Assembly: GCF_004123675.1 (NCBI RefSeq)
Contig: NZ_CP035417.1
Span: 2,161,501 to 2,225,500 of the forward strand
DNA: 64,000 nt
Reading direction: 5' to 3'
Source of the DNA: Leisingera sp. NJS204
GTDB taxonomy: Bacteria > Pseudomonadota > Alphaproteobacteria > Rhodobacterales > Rhodobacteraceae
The notes beneath the pieces are model-generated. The model was not told the DNA's origin. It made no database searches and was given only the letters and a program-made list of their open reading frames with translations. A program made the translations under genes and the position numbers. Shown here piece by piece: positions 16,456 to 25,403 of the stretch (position 1 is its first letter; each line of letters starts with the position of its first letter).

Positions 16456-17124
16456 TCACGCTTCGCTGCTTCTGGGCTGGGGCACATCGGCAGAATAAAC
16501 GCGGTACTTGCCGTTTTGATCGCCCCTTAGCGGGCCAAGCGGGACGACATTTGCAAAGCCTGAGGACTTGGCAAGCCGTGCGACAACCGGCGGAGACAGA
16601 AACACAAAACGTTCTCCGCCCAGCTCCTGCAGGAATGTCCGCAGCCGCTGCAGCACCAGCTGCCCTGCACCCGCGGCACCATTCGATGCAAACCTGGTGA
16701 GTTCCCAGACCGCGGGATCGCATGGCGGCTCTTCATCACACAGGTCCGTGGGCAGCCCTGGAAGCATGCCGCGGACCGCATCACGCACCATGTAAGTCAT
16801 TTCGGATCTGCTAGGATGGCGGCCCCCGCGATCTGTGCGCAGCAGCCTCGCGCCGGCCAGCGCTTCGCCTGTGGCAGGATCAAATGCGATAATGTAGTAG
16901 GCGTCCAGATGGTCGTACTGATCCAGATCGCTTCGGCAGGACAGCCACACGCGCCAGTTTTTGCCTTCCGCAAACACGCTCTTGCGCAACGACATAAAGG
17001 CATCCAGCACATCCTGATCGGGACTTCTCAGTGACTTTGGCAGCCGCACCGGATCAAACCGGACAACCATAGTTTCAATACCCGTTCCGGCCTTGGCTTC
17101 GCTCCTGGCGTATCCGTTTTGCAT
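16456..17124 (-). CDS. Acyl-homoserine-lactone synthase, LuxI family
   Basis: 222 residues from ATG 17124 (GGAGA nine bases upstream). The conserved LuxI residues are present: Arg47 and Phe51 in LRKSVFAEG, a Trp at 57 or 60, Asp residues in DQYDHLDAY, Arg93 in GARLLR, and Glu141 and Arg144 in WELTRFA. LuxI enzymes join an acyl-ACP to S-adenosylmethionine to make N-acyl-homoserine lactones. The acyl chain cannot be told from the sequence. It is divergent from a luxR-type gene across about 200 bases holding three inverted repeats, which implies cross-regulation by the neighbouring regulator. Confidence 0.93.
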   Translation of the reverse strand: MQNGYARSEAKAGTGIETMVVRFDPVRLPKSLRSPDQDVLDAFMSLRKSVFAEGKNWRVWLSCRSDLDQYDHLDAYYIIAFDPATGEALAGARLLRTDRGGRHPSRSEMTYMVRDAVRGMLPGLPTDLCDEEPPCDPAVWELTRFASNGAAGAGQLVLQRLRTFLQELGGERFVFLSPPVVARLAKSSGFANVVPLGPLRGDQNGKYRVYSADVPQPRSSEA

Positions 17125-17190
17125 AAATGTATCTCCAGTACAGGTTTCGACCTTCCCTGCTCAGAAATTACACCTAAAGGTAGATTCCCG

Positions 17191-17273
17191 GTTGTCTACA
17201 ACTACCTTGCTGTTGCATTCTATTTGCAACTCTGGTCACATCAAATGCGACCTAGGTTGCGGGTAAGGCAACC
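17191..17273. promoter_or_regulatory. Three GTTG...CAAC dyads between the luxI- and luxR-type genes
   Basis: Three inverted repeats share the half-site GTTG/CAAC: GTTGTCTACAAC (17191-17202), GTTGCATTCTATTTGCAAC (17212-17230) and GGTTGC-N7-GCAACC (17255-17273). Lux-type boxes are dyads of 18-20 bp in just this position, so these are candidate binding sites for the adjacent LuxR protein. Confidence 0.5.
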
Positions 17274-17327
17274 GAGGTTGCCGGCAGAGAGACTTAAGTC
17301 GCAAGTCATTCGGGGTGGAAGATTGAG

Positions 17328-18008
17328 ATGCCAAAATCTGTAATTACAACGAATCTGCCCTCGGACGGAGCAAACAGCACGAAGATTGCCGAGGCTTTTT
17401 CGGCCTGCAGGTCCGCGATCAACGAAGCAAGCACCACGGGTTTCACCCTCATGGTCAACTTTTCAATCATGGGGTATGAGCACTTTGAATGTTCCTTCCA
17501 CGAAAAATGGAAGGAACAGTATGACCGGGAAAACTACTTCCTTCATGACCCTGTATTCAATTGGGCACTGAAGAACGAAGGCGCCATACGCTGGTCGGCC
17601 ATTCAGCTGCCCGATCCTCTGCAGATACTCGAAAAGTCTCAGCGGTATGACTTGGTGTTTGGCGCTGCCTTTGCGGCTCTGACGGGATCAAAAAGATCGA
17701 TGGTGTTTGTTTCCCGGCAGGACAGGGAGCTTTCGGATACCGAGATGCGCAGGCTGAGCATGGTTGTCACGGAGTTTTTTGACTCGCTGCTTCCCCCCCC
17801 GTCCCTTTCCGGGAAAGAACTGGAGATGCTGCGTCTGCATATCCAGCAGGAGATGTCTTATGATGAGATCGCCGAGCAGTTCACGCTTTCTCTATCAGCA
17901 GTGAAAACCAGCTTTCTGCGGATGCGGCAAAAGTTCGGCTGCAAGTCCACCGCGCGGCTCGCCTATCTGGCCAAAGAGCGCAACCTGTTTGGGGTAGAGC
18001 CGCCCTAA
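17328..18008 (+). CDS. LuxR-family autoinducer-binding transcriptional regulator
   Basis: 226 residues. The N-terminal autoinducer-binding domain (about 20-150) has the ligand-pocket residues Trp61, Tyr65, Asp74, Pro75 and Trp89 (KWKEQY, HDPV, IRWS). The C-terminal LuxR-type helix-turn-helix lies at about 163-220 (LSGKELEMLRLHIQ, YDEIAEQFTLSLSAVKTSFLRMRQKFG). Complete ligand residues point to a responsive regulator, not a solo with a lost pocket. It is divergent from the luxI-type gene. Confidence 0.93.
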   Translation: MPKSVITTNLPSDGANSTKIAEAFSACRSAINEASTTGFTLMVNFSIMGYEHFECSFHEKWKEQYDRENYFLHDPVFNWALKNEGAIRWSAIQLPDPLQILEKSQRYDLVFGAAFAALTGSKRSMVFVSRQDRELSDTEMRRLSMVVTEFFDSLLPPPSLSGKELEMLRLHIQQEMSYDEIAEQFTLSLSAVKTSFLRMRQKFGCKSTARLAYLAKERNLFGVEPP

Positions 18009-18287
18009 CCTGTTGACCGGAATCAATAAATAATCCGGAGACCGTTTCAGAACGAACAATGCAGATTTCCAGGAATTTCACCAAAGCTGCCGCTCTCGTA
18101 TATCACAGGATCCGGCACCTTGGAGTCGATCCTGCCGCCCGCTGTAATGAGAACAGGCCAAGCAAAGGCAGCTATCCAAGACGGCCCAGCCACACCGGAA
18201 CATAGTAAGAATAAATTCAAGGGTATAAAACATAGCGCAGAACACTCGGCGCGCTAAGTTTGTAAAAATTCATCTGTAAAATCAAAT
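18009..18287. other. Region between the luxR-type gene and tRNA-Leu
   Basis: About 280 bases. A short CCGGA/TCCGG stem around 18018-18044 may end the luxR transcript. A 48-codon frame from ATG 18060 has no ribosome binding site and was not accepted as a gene. Confidence 0.35.
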
Positions 18288-18371
18288 TGGTGCGGGTGAA
18301 GGGACTCGAACCCCCACGCCATAGGCGCCAGAACCTAAATCTGGTGCGTCTACCAATTCCGCCACACCCGC
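18288..18371 (-). tRNA. tRNA-Leu, anticodon UAG
   Basis: Read on the minus strand: acceptor GCGGGTG paired with CACCCGC, D-arm with GGTAGACGC, and anticodon stem CCAGA/TCTGG around the loop TTTAGGT, which gives UAG. A long variable arm CGCCTATGGCG marks a class II tRNA, and GGTTCGAGTCC follows in the T-arm. The 3' CCA is encoded. It reads CUA and other CUN leucine codons. Confidence 0.97.
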
Positions 18372-18374
18372 ACG

Positions 18375-18394
18375 CACACAAAATGCTTTGTGTG
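18375..18394. repeat. Perfect inverted repeat just upstream of tRNA-Leu
   Basis: Eight-base arms CACACAAA / TTTGTGTG around ATGC, starting four bases before the mature 5' end of the tRNA. It could lie in the pre-tRNA leader or in the promoter. Confidence 0.5.
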
Positions 18395-18586
18395 ACGCGG
18401 TGACTATCAAAGGACAGCGGCGGATGCGAGCGGAAAACGCGTCCTCGGGCGCCATGTGCAAAACAGCAACAATCCGTCCGCATAATTGCAACAATGAACA
18501 GGCTTTCGCCGGAAAAGGCTGGGCCTGGAATCCGGTTCTGGCATAGATTCACAAAAAAGTCTGAGGCAGACAGAGCGAGTAACAAC

Positions 18587-19114
18587 ATGAAACCGTTTGG
18601 TAATGCGGCATTACGCGCGCAATTGGCGATGCGCGGCCAAGCACAGCCCCGGCGCCTGTATCAGGGCAGCCAGAACATCAGCCTGCTGCGCGGCACCCTG
18701 GTACTGACCCGCGAGGGCGAGCGCGCAGCGGAAGAAGTTAAAGCAGGCGGCAGCCTCATCACCCGCACCCAGGGCATGGCCCGGGTAGAAGCGGTCCGCA
18801 CCCGCCGCGCCATGCTGCAAGCCGTATGCATTTCTGCCGGATCGCTTGGCGACACCCGCGCAGACAGCGACTTGACCGTCCCTTGGGACCAGCGGATCCT
18901 TGTCCGTGATTGGCGTGCCAAGGCAATGTTCGGCCAGCCGCAGGCAGTGGTGCCGGCCTATGAGCTGGTGGATGGCGAATTCATCCGTGATCTGGGTCTG
19001 CAGATGATGGATCTGACGATCCTGGAGTTTTCCCGCCCGCATGTGATTTATGCAGGCGGGTTGGAACTGGCCGCGGCCGCCGCACCGGACGAAGATCTGC
19101 GCCCGGCGGCCTGA
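18587..19114 (+). CDS. Hint-fold (Hedgehog/intein type) protein with changed active site
   Basis: 175 residues from ATG 18587 (GAGCGAG upstream). The earlier in-frame ATG at 18494 lacks a site and adds 31 unrelated residues. The pattern matches the Hint_2 domain frequent in Rhodobacterales: LLRGTLVLTREGERAAEEVK, a middle AGSLGDTRADSDLTV, and AYELVDGEFIRDL near the end. The usual start of the domain has a nucleophilic Cys before (F/L)xxGT; here it is Ser (NISLLRGT). The usual QHRVLV block is DQRILV with Gln for His. Autoprocessing is therefore doubtful. Function unknown. Confidence 0.75.
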   Translation: MKPFGNAALRAQLAMRGQAQPRRLYQGSQNISLLRGTLVLTREGERAAEEVKAGGSLITRTQGMARVEAVRTRRAMLQAVCISAGSLGDTRADSDLTVPWDQRILVRDWRAKAMFGQPQAVVPAYELVDGEFIRDLGLQMMDLTILEFSRPHVIYAGGLELAAAAAPDEDLRPAA

Positions 19115-19123
19115 GCCGGAGCG

Positions 19124-20788
19124 TTACAGCCCCAGCCTGCGGAACACCGCGGGGACCTGCTCTGGCAGGTCCTCGGCAATCAGTCCGGGGCCGAATTCCA
19201 GCGCGCATTCCACATGGACATAGGCGGCAGTTTCGGCGGCCTGCATTGGAGAGAACCCGCGCGCCATCAGCCCGGTGATGAAACCTGCCAGCACATCGCC
19301 CGACCCGGCGGTGGCCAGCCAGGGCGCGGAACGTTCGTAATGGGCTGAGTTGACCGAGCAGCGGCCGTCCGGCGCGGCAATCACCGTATCCGGCCCCTTG
19401 AACAACACCACGCAGCCCGCGCGTTTTGCCGCATCCCGGGTCGCATCGACCTTGGAATAGGCCGGGCCTGCGACGGCAGGCGCATTCAGCTTTTCCGCGA
19501 GGTCCGGGAACAGCCTGGCAAATTCGCCTCCATGCGGGGTGATCACACAGTCTTCATGCAAAGCCTCAAACAGCACCTCCGGCTTCATCTCGAACCGGGT
19601 AAGCGCATCTGCATCCAGCACGGTTGCCCGTTTTTCCTTCAATGTGGCGAACACCATCGCCTGCGTATCCGCGCCGCGCCCCATACCGGGACCAAGGCAA
19701 ATAGCGCTGAGCCGTTCGTCTTCCATCAGCTCCACCAGCCCATGTGCTCCGTCGATCTGGCGCAGCATGATGGCGGTGAGATTGGCAGCATTTTCAAACA
19801 TCGCCGAGCGCGGTGAGCCGACAGTGACCAGCCCGGCCCCGATCCGCAAGGCTCCGCGGGCGGCCAGCCGCGCGGCGCCGGTTTTGCCATGGCCGCCGGA
19901 GAGGACGAGGGCGTGGCCGTGGGAATACTTGTGCTCTTCTCTATTTTTGGGCAGTAAATCTGACCGCCGGTGATCTACGAGGTTTACAAAACCCTCGCCG
20001 CTCGTCCCGCCGCACTCATTCATTCCAAGGAAATCATCTTGCTTGGCCAGAAAGCCCTTCCTGGCTTCAAACCCGGCCAGCCCAATATCTACAGTGCGCA
20101 GGCTCCCGCAGTAACCCGGCCCATCGTCAACGAAATGCCCAATACGGGGTCTATGGAAAGTGACTGTAAGCCAGCTCCAGTTACCACCATATTCCAGGCA
20201 CAAAGCACGGCCACTGTTCAAGCAAAGACCCGTTGGCGCATCAACCGCTACCATCCGGTTCAAAGTTCTGCCCTCGGTGTATAGTTTGGTCAGCGGCTCA
20301 AGGACAGAACTGTCCGGTGCACGCGACAATCCGGAGCCAAAAATTGCATCCACGAAAAGGCTCCCTTCCGCGTTACCTACAGCTTCCATACTCCACGGCT
20401 GTACAGTGCCCGCAGCCAAACGCTCATAATTCACCTTCGCGTCCGGCGGCAGCTTGTCCGGGTCTCCATACAGAAACACCTCCACGTCCCAGCCGCGCTC
20501 CTTCAGCAACCGGGCGACCACAAACCCATCGCCGCCATTATTGCCAGGCCCGCACAGCACCACGGTCCGCAGCGGTTTTTCATCTTTCTCCAAATACTCC
20601 GGGGAGTGCGAGGGGCCGGCCCCTCGCCCGCTTTCAACAGGCTCCGCAAGTTCCGGCCACTCCTCAAAGATGGCCTCAACCACCCCCTGACCGGCCCGCT
20701 CCATCAGTTCAAGGCCTGTCACTTCGCCGGTTGCGATGGCGGCCTGTTCGATGGCCCGCATCTGGGCGGCGGTCAGCAGTTCGGTCAT
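19124..20788 (-). CDS. nnr: Bifunctional NAD(P)H-hydrate epimerase / ADP-dependent NAD(P)H-hydrate dehydratase
   Basis: 554 residues. The N-terminal YjeF epimerase domain (about 1-230) holds CGPGNNGGDGFVVARLL, DAIFGSGLSR and the VDAPTGL block. The C-terminal ribokinase-like dehydratase domain (about 280-554) holds GHGKTGAARLAARGALR, GPGMGRG, DADAL and TAGSGDVLAGFI with the catalytic Asp. The enzyme repairs hydrated NADH and NADPH. It is longer than most family members. Extra residues appear at about 52-72 (ESGRGAGPSHSPEYLEKDEK), where the DNA holds a perfect 20-bp palindrome, and in the linker at about 250-285. Convergent with the Hint gene. Confidence 0.93.
   Translation of the reverse strand: MTELLTAAQMRAIEQAAIATGEVTGLELMERAGQGVVEAIFEEWPELAEPVESGRGAGPSHSPEYLEKDEKPLRTVVLCGPGNNGGDGFVVARLLKERGWDVEVFLYGDPDKLPPDAKVNYERLAAGTVQPWSMEAVGNAEGSLFVDAIFGSGLSRAPDSSVLEPLTKLYTEGRTLNRMVAVDAPTGLCLNSGRALCLEYGGNWSWLTVTFHRPRIGHFVDDGPGYCGSLRTVDIGLAGFEARKGFLAKQDDFLGMNECGGTSGEGFVNLVDHRRSDLLPKNREEHKYSHGHALVLSGGHGKTGAARLAARGALRIGAGLVTVGSPRSAMFENAANLTAIMLRQIDGAHGLVELMEDERLSAICLGPGMGRGADTQAMVFATLKEKRATVLDADALTRFEMKPEVLFEALHEDCVITPHGGEFARLFPDLAEKLNAPAVAGPAYSKVDATRDAAKRAGCVVLFKGPDTVIAAPDGRCSVNSAHYERSAPWLATAGSGDVLAGFITGLMARGFSPMQAAETAAYVHVECALEFGPGLIAEDLPEQVPAVFRRLGL
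20608..20627. repeat. Perfect 20-bp palindrome inside nnr
   Basis: GCGAGGGGCCGGCCCCTCGC reads the same on both strands. It lies within an in-frame stretch that encodes residues not expected in the family, so it looks like part of an inserted palindromic element that kept the frame open. Confidence 0.7.
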
Positions 20789-20813
20789 TTCGTCTTCTTT
20801 CCCGATTCAATTT

Positions 20814-20832
20814 TGCGCAATCCTTGGGCGCA
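20814..20832 (+). promoter_or_regulatory. Dyad upstream of glnB, possible NtrC site
   Basis: TGCGC-N9-GCGCA, 126 bases before the glnB start. NtrC sites are dyads of the type TGCAC-N7-GTGCA upstream of glnB/glnA. The match is partial and the spacing slightly long, so it is a candidate only. Confidence 0.3.
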
Positions 20833-20847
20833 GCGCTTAATTTTTAG

Positions 20848-21297
<450 letters not shown>

Positions 21298-21342
21298 GTT
21301 AACAGCAAATCTCCAAGACATCTCTAAAGAAGGACTAAGGGA

Positions 21343-22749
21343 ATGAGCGTAGACGCAGTTCTCAAGACTCTCCGTGAAGACGACGTCGCCTATGTCGACA
21401 TCCGTTTCACCGACGTGCGCGGCCGCCTGCAGCACGTGACCGTGGACGTGGACCTGGTCGACGAAGACTTCCTCGAAGAAGGCTTCATGTTCGACGGCTC
21501 CTCGATCGCCGGCTGGAAGTCGATTGAAAACTCCGACATGAAACTGATGGCCGACACCACGTCCGCCTATATCGATCCGTTTTATGCCGAGAAAACCCTC
21601 TGCATCCATTGCTCGATTGTTGAGCCCGACACCGGCGAAGCCTATGAGCGCGACCCGCGCGGCACCGCCCAGAAGGCTGAAGCCTACCTGAAGTCCTCCG
21701 GCATCGGCGATGTGGCCTATATGGGCCCCGAAGCGGAATTCTTCCTGTTCGACGACGTGCGTTACTCCAACACCATCAACAAGGTGTCCTATGAGGTCGA
21801 CGCAACCGACGGCTCCTGGAACACCGACGCCGAGTTTGAGATGGGCAACATGGGCCACCGCCCGGGCCTGAAGGGCGGCTACTTCCCGGTCAACCCGACC
21901 GACGAAGCGCAGGATCTGCGTTCGGAAATGCTCTCGACCATGAAGCGTCTGGGCATGAAGGTCGACAAGCACCACCACGAGGTTGCCTCCTGCCAGCACG
22001 AGCTGGGCCTGATCTTTGACAGCCTGACCAAGCAGGCAGACGAGCTGCAGAAGTACAAATACGTGATCCACAACGTGGCGCACGCCTATGGCAAATCGGC
22101 AACCTTCATGCCGAAGCCGATCTATGGCGACAACGGCTCCGGCATGCACGTGAACATGTCGATCTGGAAAGACGGCAAGCCGCTGTTTGCAGGCGACAAA
22201 TATGCTGATCTCAGCCAGGAAGCGCTGTATTTCATCGGCGGCATCCTGAAGCATTCCAAGACCCTGAATGCCTTCACCAACCCGTCCACCAACTCCTACA
22301 AGCGCCTGATCCCGGGCTTTGAGGCCCCGGTTCTGCGCGCCTACTCTGCCCGCAACCGTTCCGGCTGCGTGCGGATCCCGTGGACCGAAAGCCCGAAAGC
22401 CAAGCGCGTCGAGGCCCGCTTCCCCGATCCGGCGGCAAACCCCTACCTGTGCTTTGCAGCACTGCTGATGGCCGGCCTGGACGGCATCCGCAATAAGATC
22501 GATCCCGGCGAAGCCATGGACAAGAACCTGTACGATCTGCCGGCCGAAGAGCTGGAAGGCATCCCGACCGTCTGCGGCAGCTTGCGCGAAGCGGTTGACG
22601 CGCTGGCCGCCGACCACGACTTCCTGCTGCAGGGCGACGTGTTCACCAAAGATCAGATCGACGGCTATATCGAGCTGAAAATGGAAGAAGTGCACAAGTA
22701 TGAGCACACACCCCATCCCGTCGAATTCGGCATGTACTACAGCTGCTAA
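21343..22749 (+). CDS. glnA: Glutamine synthetase type I
   Basis: 468 residues, standard GSI length. [37 protein letters not shown] (metal and glutamate binding) and [13 protein letters not shown] (ATP binding) are present. NLYDLPAEE near residue 397 holds the Tyr that is adenylylated. It makes glutamine from glutamate, ammonia and ATP in the cytoplasm. It is second in the glnB-glnA operon and is followed by a terminator. Confidence 0.98.
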   Translation: MSVDAVLKTLREDDVAYVDIRFTDVRGRLQHVTVDVDLVDEDFLEEGFMFDGSSIAGWKSIENSDMKLMADTTSAYIDPFYAEKTLCIHCSIVEPDTGEAYERDPRGTAQKAEAYLKSSGIGDVAYMGPEAEFFLFDDVRYSNTINKVSYEVDATDGSWNTDAEFEMGNMGHRPGLKGGYFPVNPTDEAQDLRSEMLSTMKRLGMKVDKHHHEVASCQHELGLIFDSLTKQADELQKYKYVIHNVAHAYGKSATFMPKPIYGDNGSGMHVNMSIWKDGKPLFAGDKYADLSQEALYFIGGILKHSKTLNAFTNPSTNSYKRLIPGFEAPVLRAYSARNRSGCVRIPWTESPKAKRVEARFPDPAANPYLCFAALLMAGLDGIRNKIDPGEAMDKNLYDLPAEELEGIPTVCGSLREAVDALAADHDFLLQGDVFTKDQIDGYIELKMEEVHKYEHTPHPVEFGMYYSC

Positions 22750-22772
22750 GCTGCACAGCCGTGACTTTGAAA

Positions 22773-22796
22773 GGGCGTCCTTCGGGGCGCCCTTTT
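22773..22796 (+). terminator. Terminator of glnBA
   Basis: GGGCGTCC / GGGCGCCC stem (22773-22780 and 22785-22792) with a TTCG loop and one mismatch, followed by TTTT. Confidence 0.85.
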
Positions 22797-22932
22797 ACTG
22801 TTTCATGAGCGTGCTCAGTGGATCGGGGTTTTCCTCCGCCCCGCGCTTCTGGCGGCAGTGCTGCTTTTTCTTGCTCTTGTATTGCGGCTGCTGTATCCCG
22901 GCCCGCTCCCGCCTGTGAAAGGAGCCTTTTCC

Positions 22933-24180
22933 ATGACTGCCCCCAACACCCTTGGTATCGACTTTGGCACCTCCAATTCGGCGGCGGGGATTGCCGTGGC
23001 CGGCCGGCCCTGGCTGGTTGAGATGGAACCTGGCGAGCAGACCCTGCCCACCGCTGTGTTCTTTGACGAGGACAGCCGCAGCATGCGGATCGGCCACAGC
23101 GCCACGCGGGCGCTGATCAACGGTGACGAGGGGCGCTTCATGCGCGCCTTGAAAAGCCTGCTGGGCACACCGCTGCTGCATGAGGAACGGCGGCTGGGCG
23201 GCGAGCGGATCAGTTTCGGCACCCTTATCGCCCGCTTTCTGGCCGAGATGAAGCAGCGGGCCGAGACGGCGACGCATATGGAATTCACCCATGCGCTGTC
23301 CGGCCGGCCGGTACGGTTTCATTCCAAGGACGAGGACCGCAATATCCAGGCCGAAAAGGACCTGCGCGCCTGTTACCTGGAGGCAGGCTTTCAGGACGTG
23401 CTGTTCCTGTTTGAGCCGGAAGCCGCCCTGCGCGCTGCAGCACCTGCGCCGGGCTGCGGGCTGATTGTCGATATCGGCGGCGGCACCTCGGACTTCACCG
23501 CCTTTGAACAGGACGCAAACGGCGCCACCCGCATCCTGGCTTCGCATGGGGTGCGGCTGGGCGGCACTGATTTTGACCGGCAGCTGAGCATCCACCATGT
23601 CATGCCGCTGCTGGGGCGCGGCAGCCAGATCCGCAACAGCTTTGGCGGCGGCACCCTGCCTGCGCCGAACCGGCTGTTCAACGATCTGGCCACCTGGCAG
23701 ATGATTCCTTTCCTTTACAGTCCGGAAAGCCGCCGCGCCGCCAAGGATCTGGCCGCCAATGCGGTTGAGCCGGACAGGCTGGCCCGGCTGGTTGACGTGC
23801 TGGAAGATGAGCTGGGCCACGAGCTGGCCTTTGCGGTTGAGCGTGGCAAGATCCAGGCCAACACGGCAGGCGGCGCGGCGGCGATTGATCTTAAGCTGCT
23901 GCAGCGCGGCCTGTCCGTACCGCTGCCCGCCGCAGAAATGAACCAGACACTGGCAGAACAGACCGCTGCCATCGGGGCCTGCGCTGCCGAGACTCTGGCG
24001 CAGGCCGGTCTTCCTGCAGCCAGCGTGGACCGGATCGTGCTGGTCGGCGGCTCTTCGCTGCTGGGGGCGGTTCAGGCGCAAATGCGCAGCATCTGTTCAA
24101 ACGCCCGCGTTGAAACAGGAAATGCCATGACAGCGGTGGCGGACGGGCTTGCCCTGGCCGCCGGAACAGCCTTTGCTTAG
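22933..24180 (+). CDS. Hsp70-like protein of YegD type (ATPase domain only)
   Basis: 415 residues from ATG 22933 (AAAGGAG nine bases upstream). The actin-like ATPase motifs of Hsp70 are present: GIDFGTSNSAAGI at the start (phosphate 1), GLIVDIGGGTSDFTAF near 177 (phosphate 2), and VLVGGSSLLGAVQAQM near 375 (adenosine). There is no room for a DnaK-type substrate-binding domain, so it is a YegD-like relative and not DnaK itself. The insertion around FGGGTLPAPNRLFNDLATW is typical of YegD. Its client or partner is unknown. Monocistronic by spacing. Confidence 0.87.
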   Translation: MTAPNTLGIDFGTSNSAAGIAVAGRPWLVEMEPGEQTLPTAVFFDEDSRSMRIGHSATRALINGDEGRFMRALKSLLGTPLLHEERRLGGERISFGTLIARFLAEMKQRAETATHMEFTHALSGRPVRFHSKDEDRNIQAEKDLRACYLEAGFQDVLFLFEPEAALRAAAPAPGCGLIVDIGGGTSDFTAFEQDANGATRILASHGVRLGGTDFDRQLSIHHVMPLLGRGSQIRNSFGGGTLPAPNRLFNDLATWQMIPFLYSPESRRAAKDLAANAVEPDRLARLVDVLEDELGHELAFAVERGKIQANTAGGAAAIDLKLLQRGLSVPLPAAEMNQTLAEQTAAIGACAAETLAQAGLPAASVDRIVLVGGSSLLGAVQAQMRSICSNARVETGNAMTAVADGLALAAGTAFA

Positions 24181-24272
24181 GTAAATGGGAACCATGCACG
24201 GCTTTTCCCGTTAGACACGCGCGGCCAGCACGTTAGGCTGAAGGCTACGAGCCACATTTGAGAGATTCTTTC

Positions 24273-25067
24273 ATGCGCCGCCTGCTGGCCCCTGCCCTGA
24301 TTTCCGCCCTGCTAGCTTCCCCTGCCCTGGCCGCGCCTTGCGGCAATACCTCATCCGGGTTTGACGCCTGGAAGCGGGACTTCCAGAACGAGGCCAAGCG
24401 CGCAGGTGTGCGTAAGGCGGGGCTGCAGGCGCTTGCGGCCGCGCAATATGCCCGCCGCACCATTTCTGCTGACCGCAACCAGAAGAGCTTCAAATACTCG
24501 CTGGAGAAATTCATGCAGATCCGCGGCTCGGCAACCATCGTGGCGCAGGGCCGCAAGCGAAAGGCGCGCAACCCGGACTTCTATGCCGCACTTGAGCGTA
24601 AGTACGGCGTGCCCGCCGGCGTTCTGATTGCAATCCACGGGATGGAGACCGCGTTCGGCAACTATATGGGCGACAGCCAGGTGGTTTCCGCCATCGTGAC
24701 GCTGACCTATGATTGCCGCCGCTCCGATTTTTTCCGTCCGCATGCGCTGGGGGCGCTGAAGCTGGTGGACCAGGGCGCCATCACCCCGGCCACGCTGGGC
24801 GCCAAGCACGGCGAGCTGGGCCATACCCAGTTCCTGCCCGGCAATGCGCTGCAATACGGGGTGGACTGGGACGGCAACGGGCGGGTGGATTTCTACAATA
24901 TGGGGGATGCGATGGCCTCCACCGCCAATTACCTGCGCCAAAAAGGCTGGAAGCCCGGCAAGGGATACCAGCAGGGCGAGCCGAACTACCGGGTTCTGAA
25001 GCAATGGAACGCCGCAACTGTTTATCAGCAATCGCTTGCAATCATGGGGCGGCAGATCGACGGCTAA
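24273..25067 (+). CDS. Lytic murein transglycosylase, MltB type
   Basis: 264 residues from ATG 24273, the first Met of the signal peptide (MRRLLAPALISALLASPALAAP). The SLT_2 domain fills the rest: GFDAWKRDFQNEAKRAGV near the start, LERKYGVPAGVLIAIHGMETAFGNYMG with the catalytic Glu in GMETAFG, and GELGHTQFLPGNALQYGVDWDGNGRVD. The enzyme cleaves peptidoglycan in the periplasm. No lipobox is seen, so it is probably soluble. Second peptidoglycan lytic enzyme in the window, unrelated in context to the first (11237). Confidence 0.92.
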   Translation: MRRLLAPALISALLASPALAAPCGNTSSGFDAWKRDFQNEAKRAGVRKAGLQALAAAQYARRTISADRNQKSFKYSLEKFMQIRGSATIVAQGRKRKARNPDFYAALERKYGVPAGVLIAIHGMETAFGNYMGDSQVVSAIVTLTYDCRRSDFFRPHALGALKLVDQGAITPATLGAKHGELGHTQFLPGNALQYGVDWDGNGRVDFYNMGDAMASTANYLRQKGWKPGKGYQQGEPNYRVLKQWNAATVYQQSLAIMGRQIDG

Positions 25068-25403
25068 GCCGCAACCAGGCAAATATCAGGCAAGGTTGCT
25101 GCCCGCTCCTTTGGCTGTTTTGCGGCTGCCTTCTTGACCGCCAGGAACAGTGAAGATGATTCCCGCGTCATTGTAGGCTCTAGGGCATCAATGTGTCCGC
25201 CGGCCGCCGCAATTGGGCCGTAATCCAGCCATCCAAATCGAGCCCCTCGAATTAAATCAATTAAAAACAAGAGCTTCAACAACACCCTGTTTCCTGCAAC
25301 TCTGTTCACGCTGTTTCGCAGGACGCCGTGTTTTCCGCCCCACTTTCAACTCGTTCAAATTTTATCCTTCTTTTATCGGCACCCTGAATGGAGGATCCGG
25401 ACG
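25068..25403. other. Intergenic region after the MltB-type gene
   Basis: About 335 bases with no convincing gene. A minus-strand frame crosses it (to 25309), but it lacks a ribosome binding site and family likeness. The stretch 25240-25380 is AT-richer and probably contains the promoter of the next gene. Confidence 0.45.

Noticed and set aside
17191-17273. Repeated short dyads considered as a CRISPR or integration site
   Set aside because: Only three short dyads of unequal spacing with no constant repeat or spacer pattern. Their place between luxI and luxR fits regulator sites better.
18060-18206. 48-codon frame between luxR and tRNA-Leu
   Set aside because: No ribosome binding site and no resemblance. 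The composition looks random.
25064-25309. 81-codon minus-strand frame after the MltB-type gene
   Set aside because: No ribosome binding site, and it ends within the neighbouring gene. Not supported as a gene.
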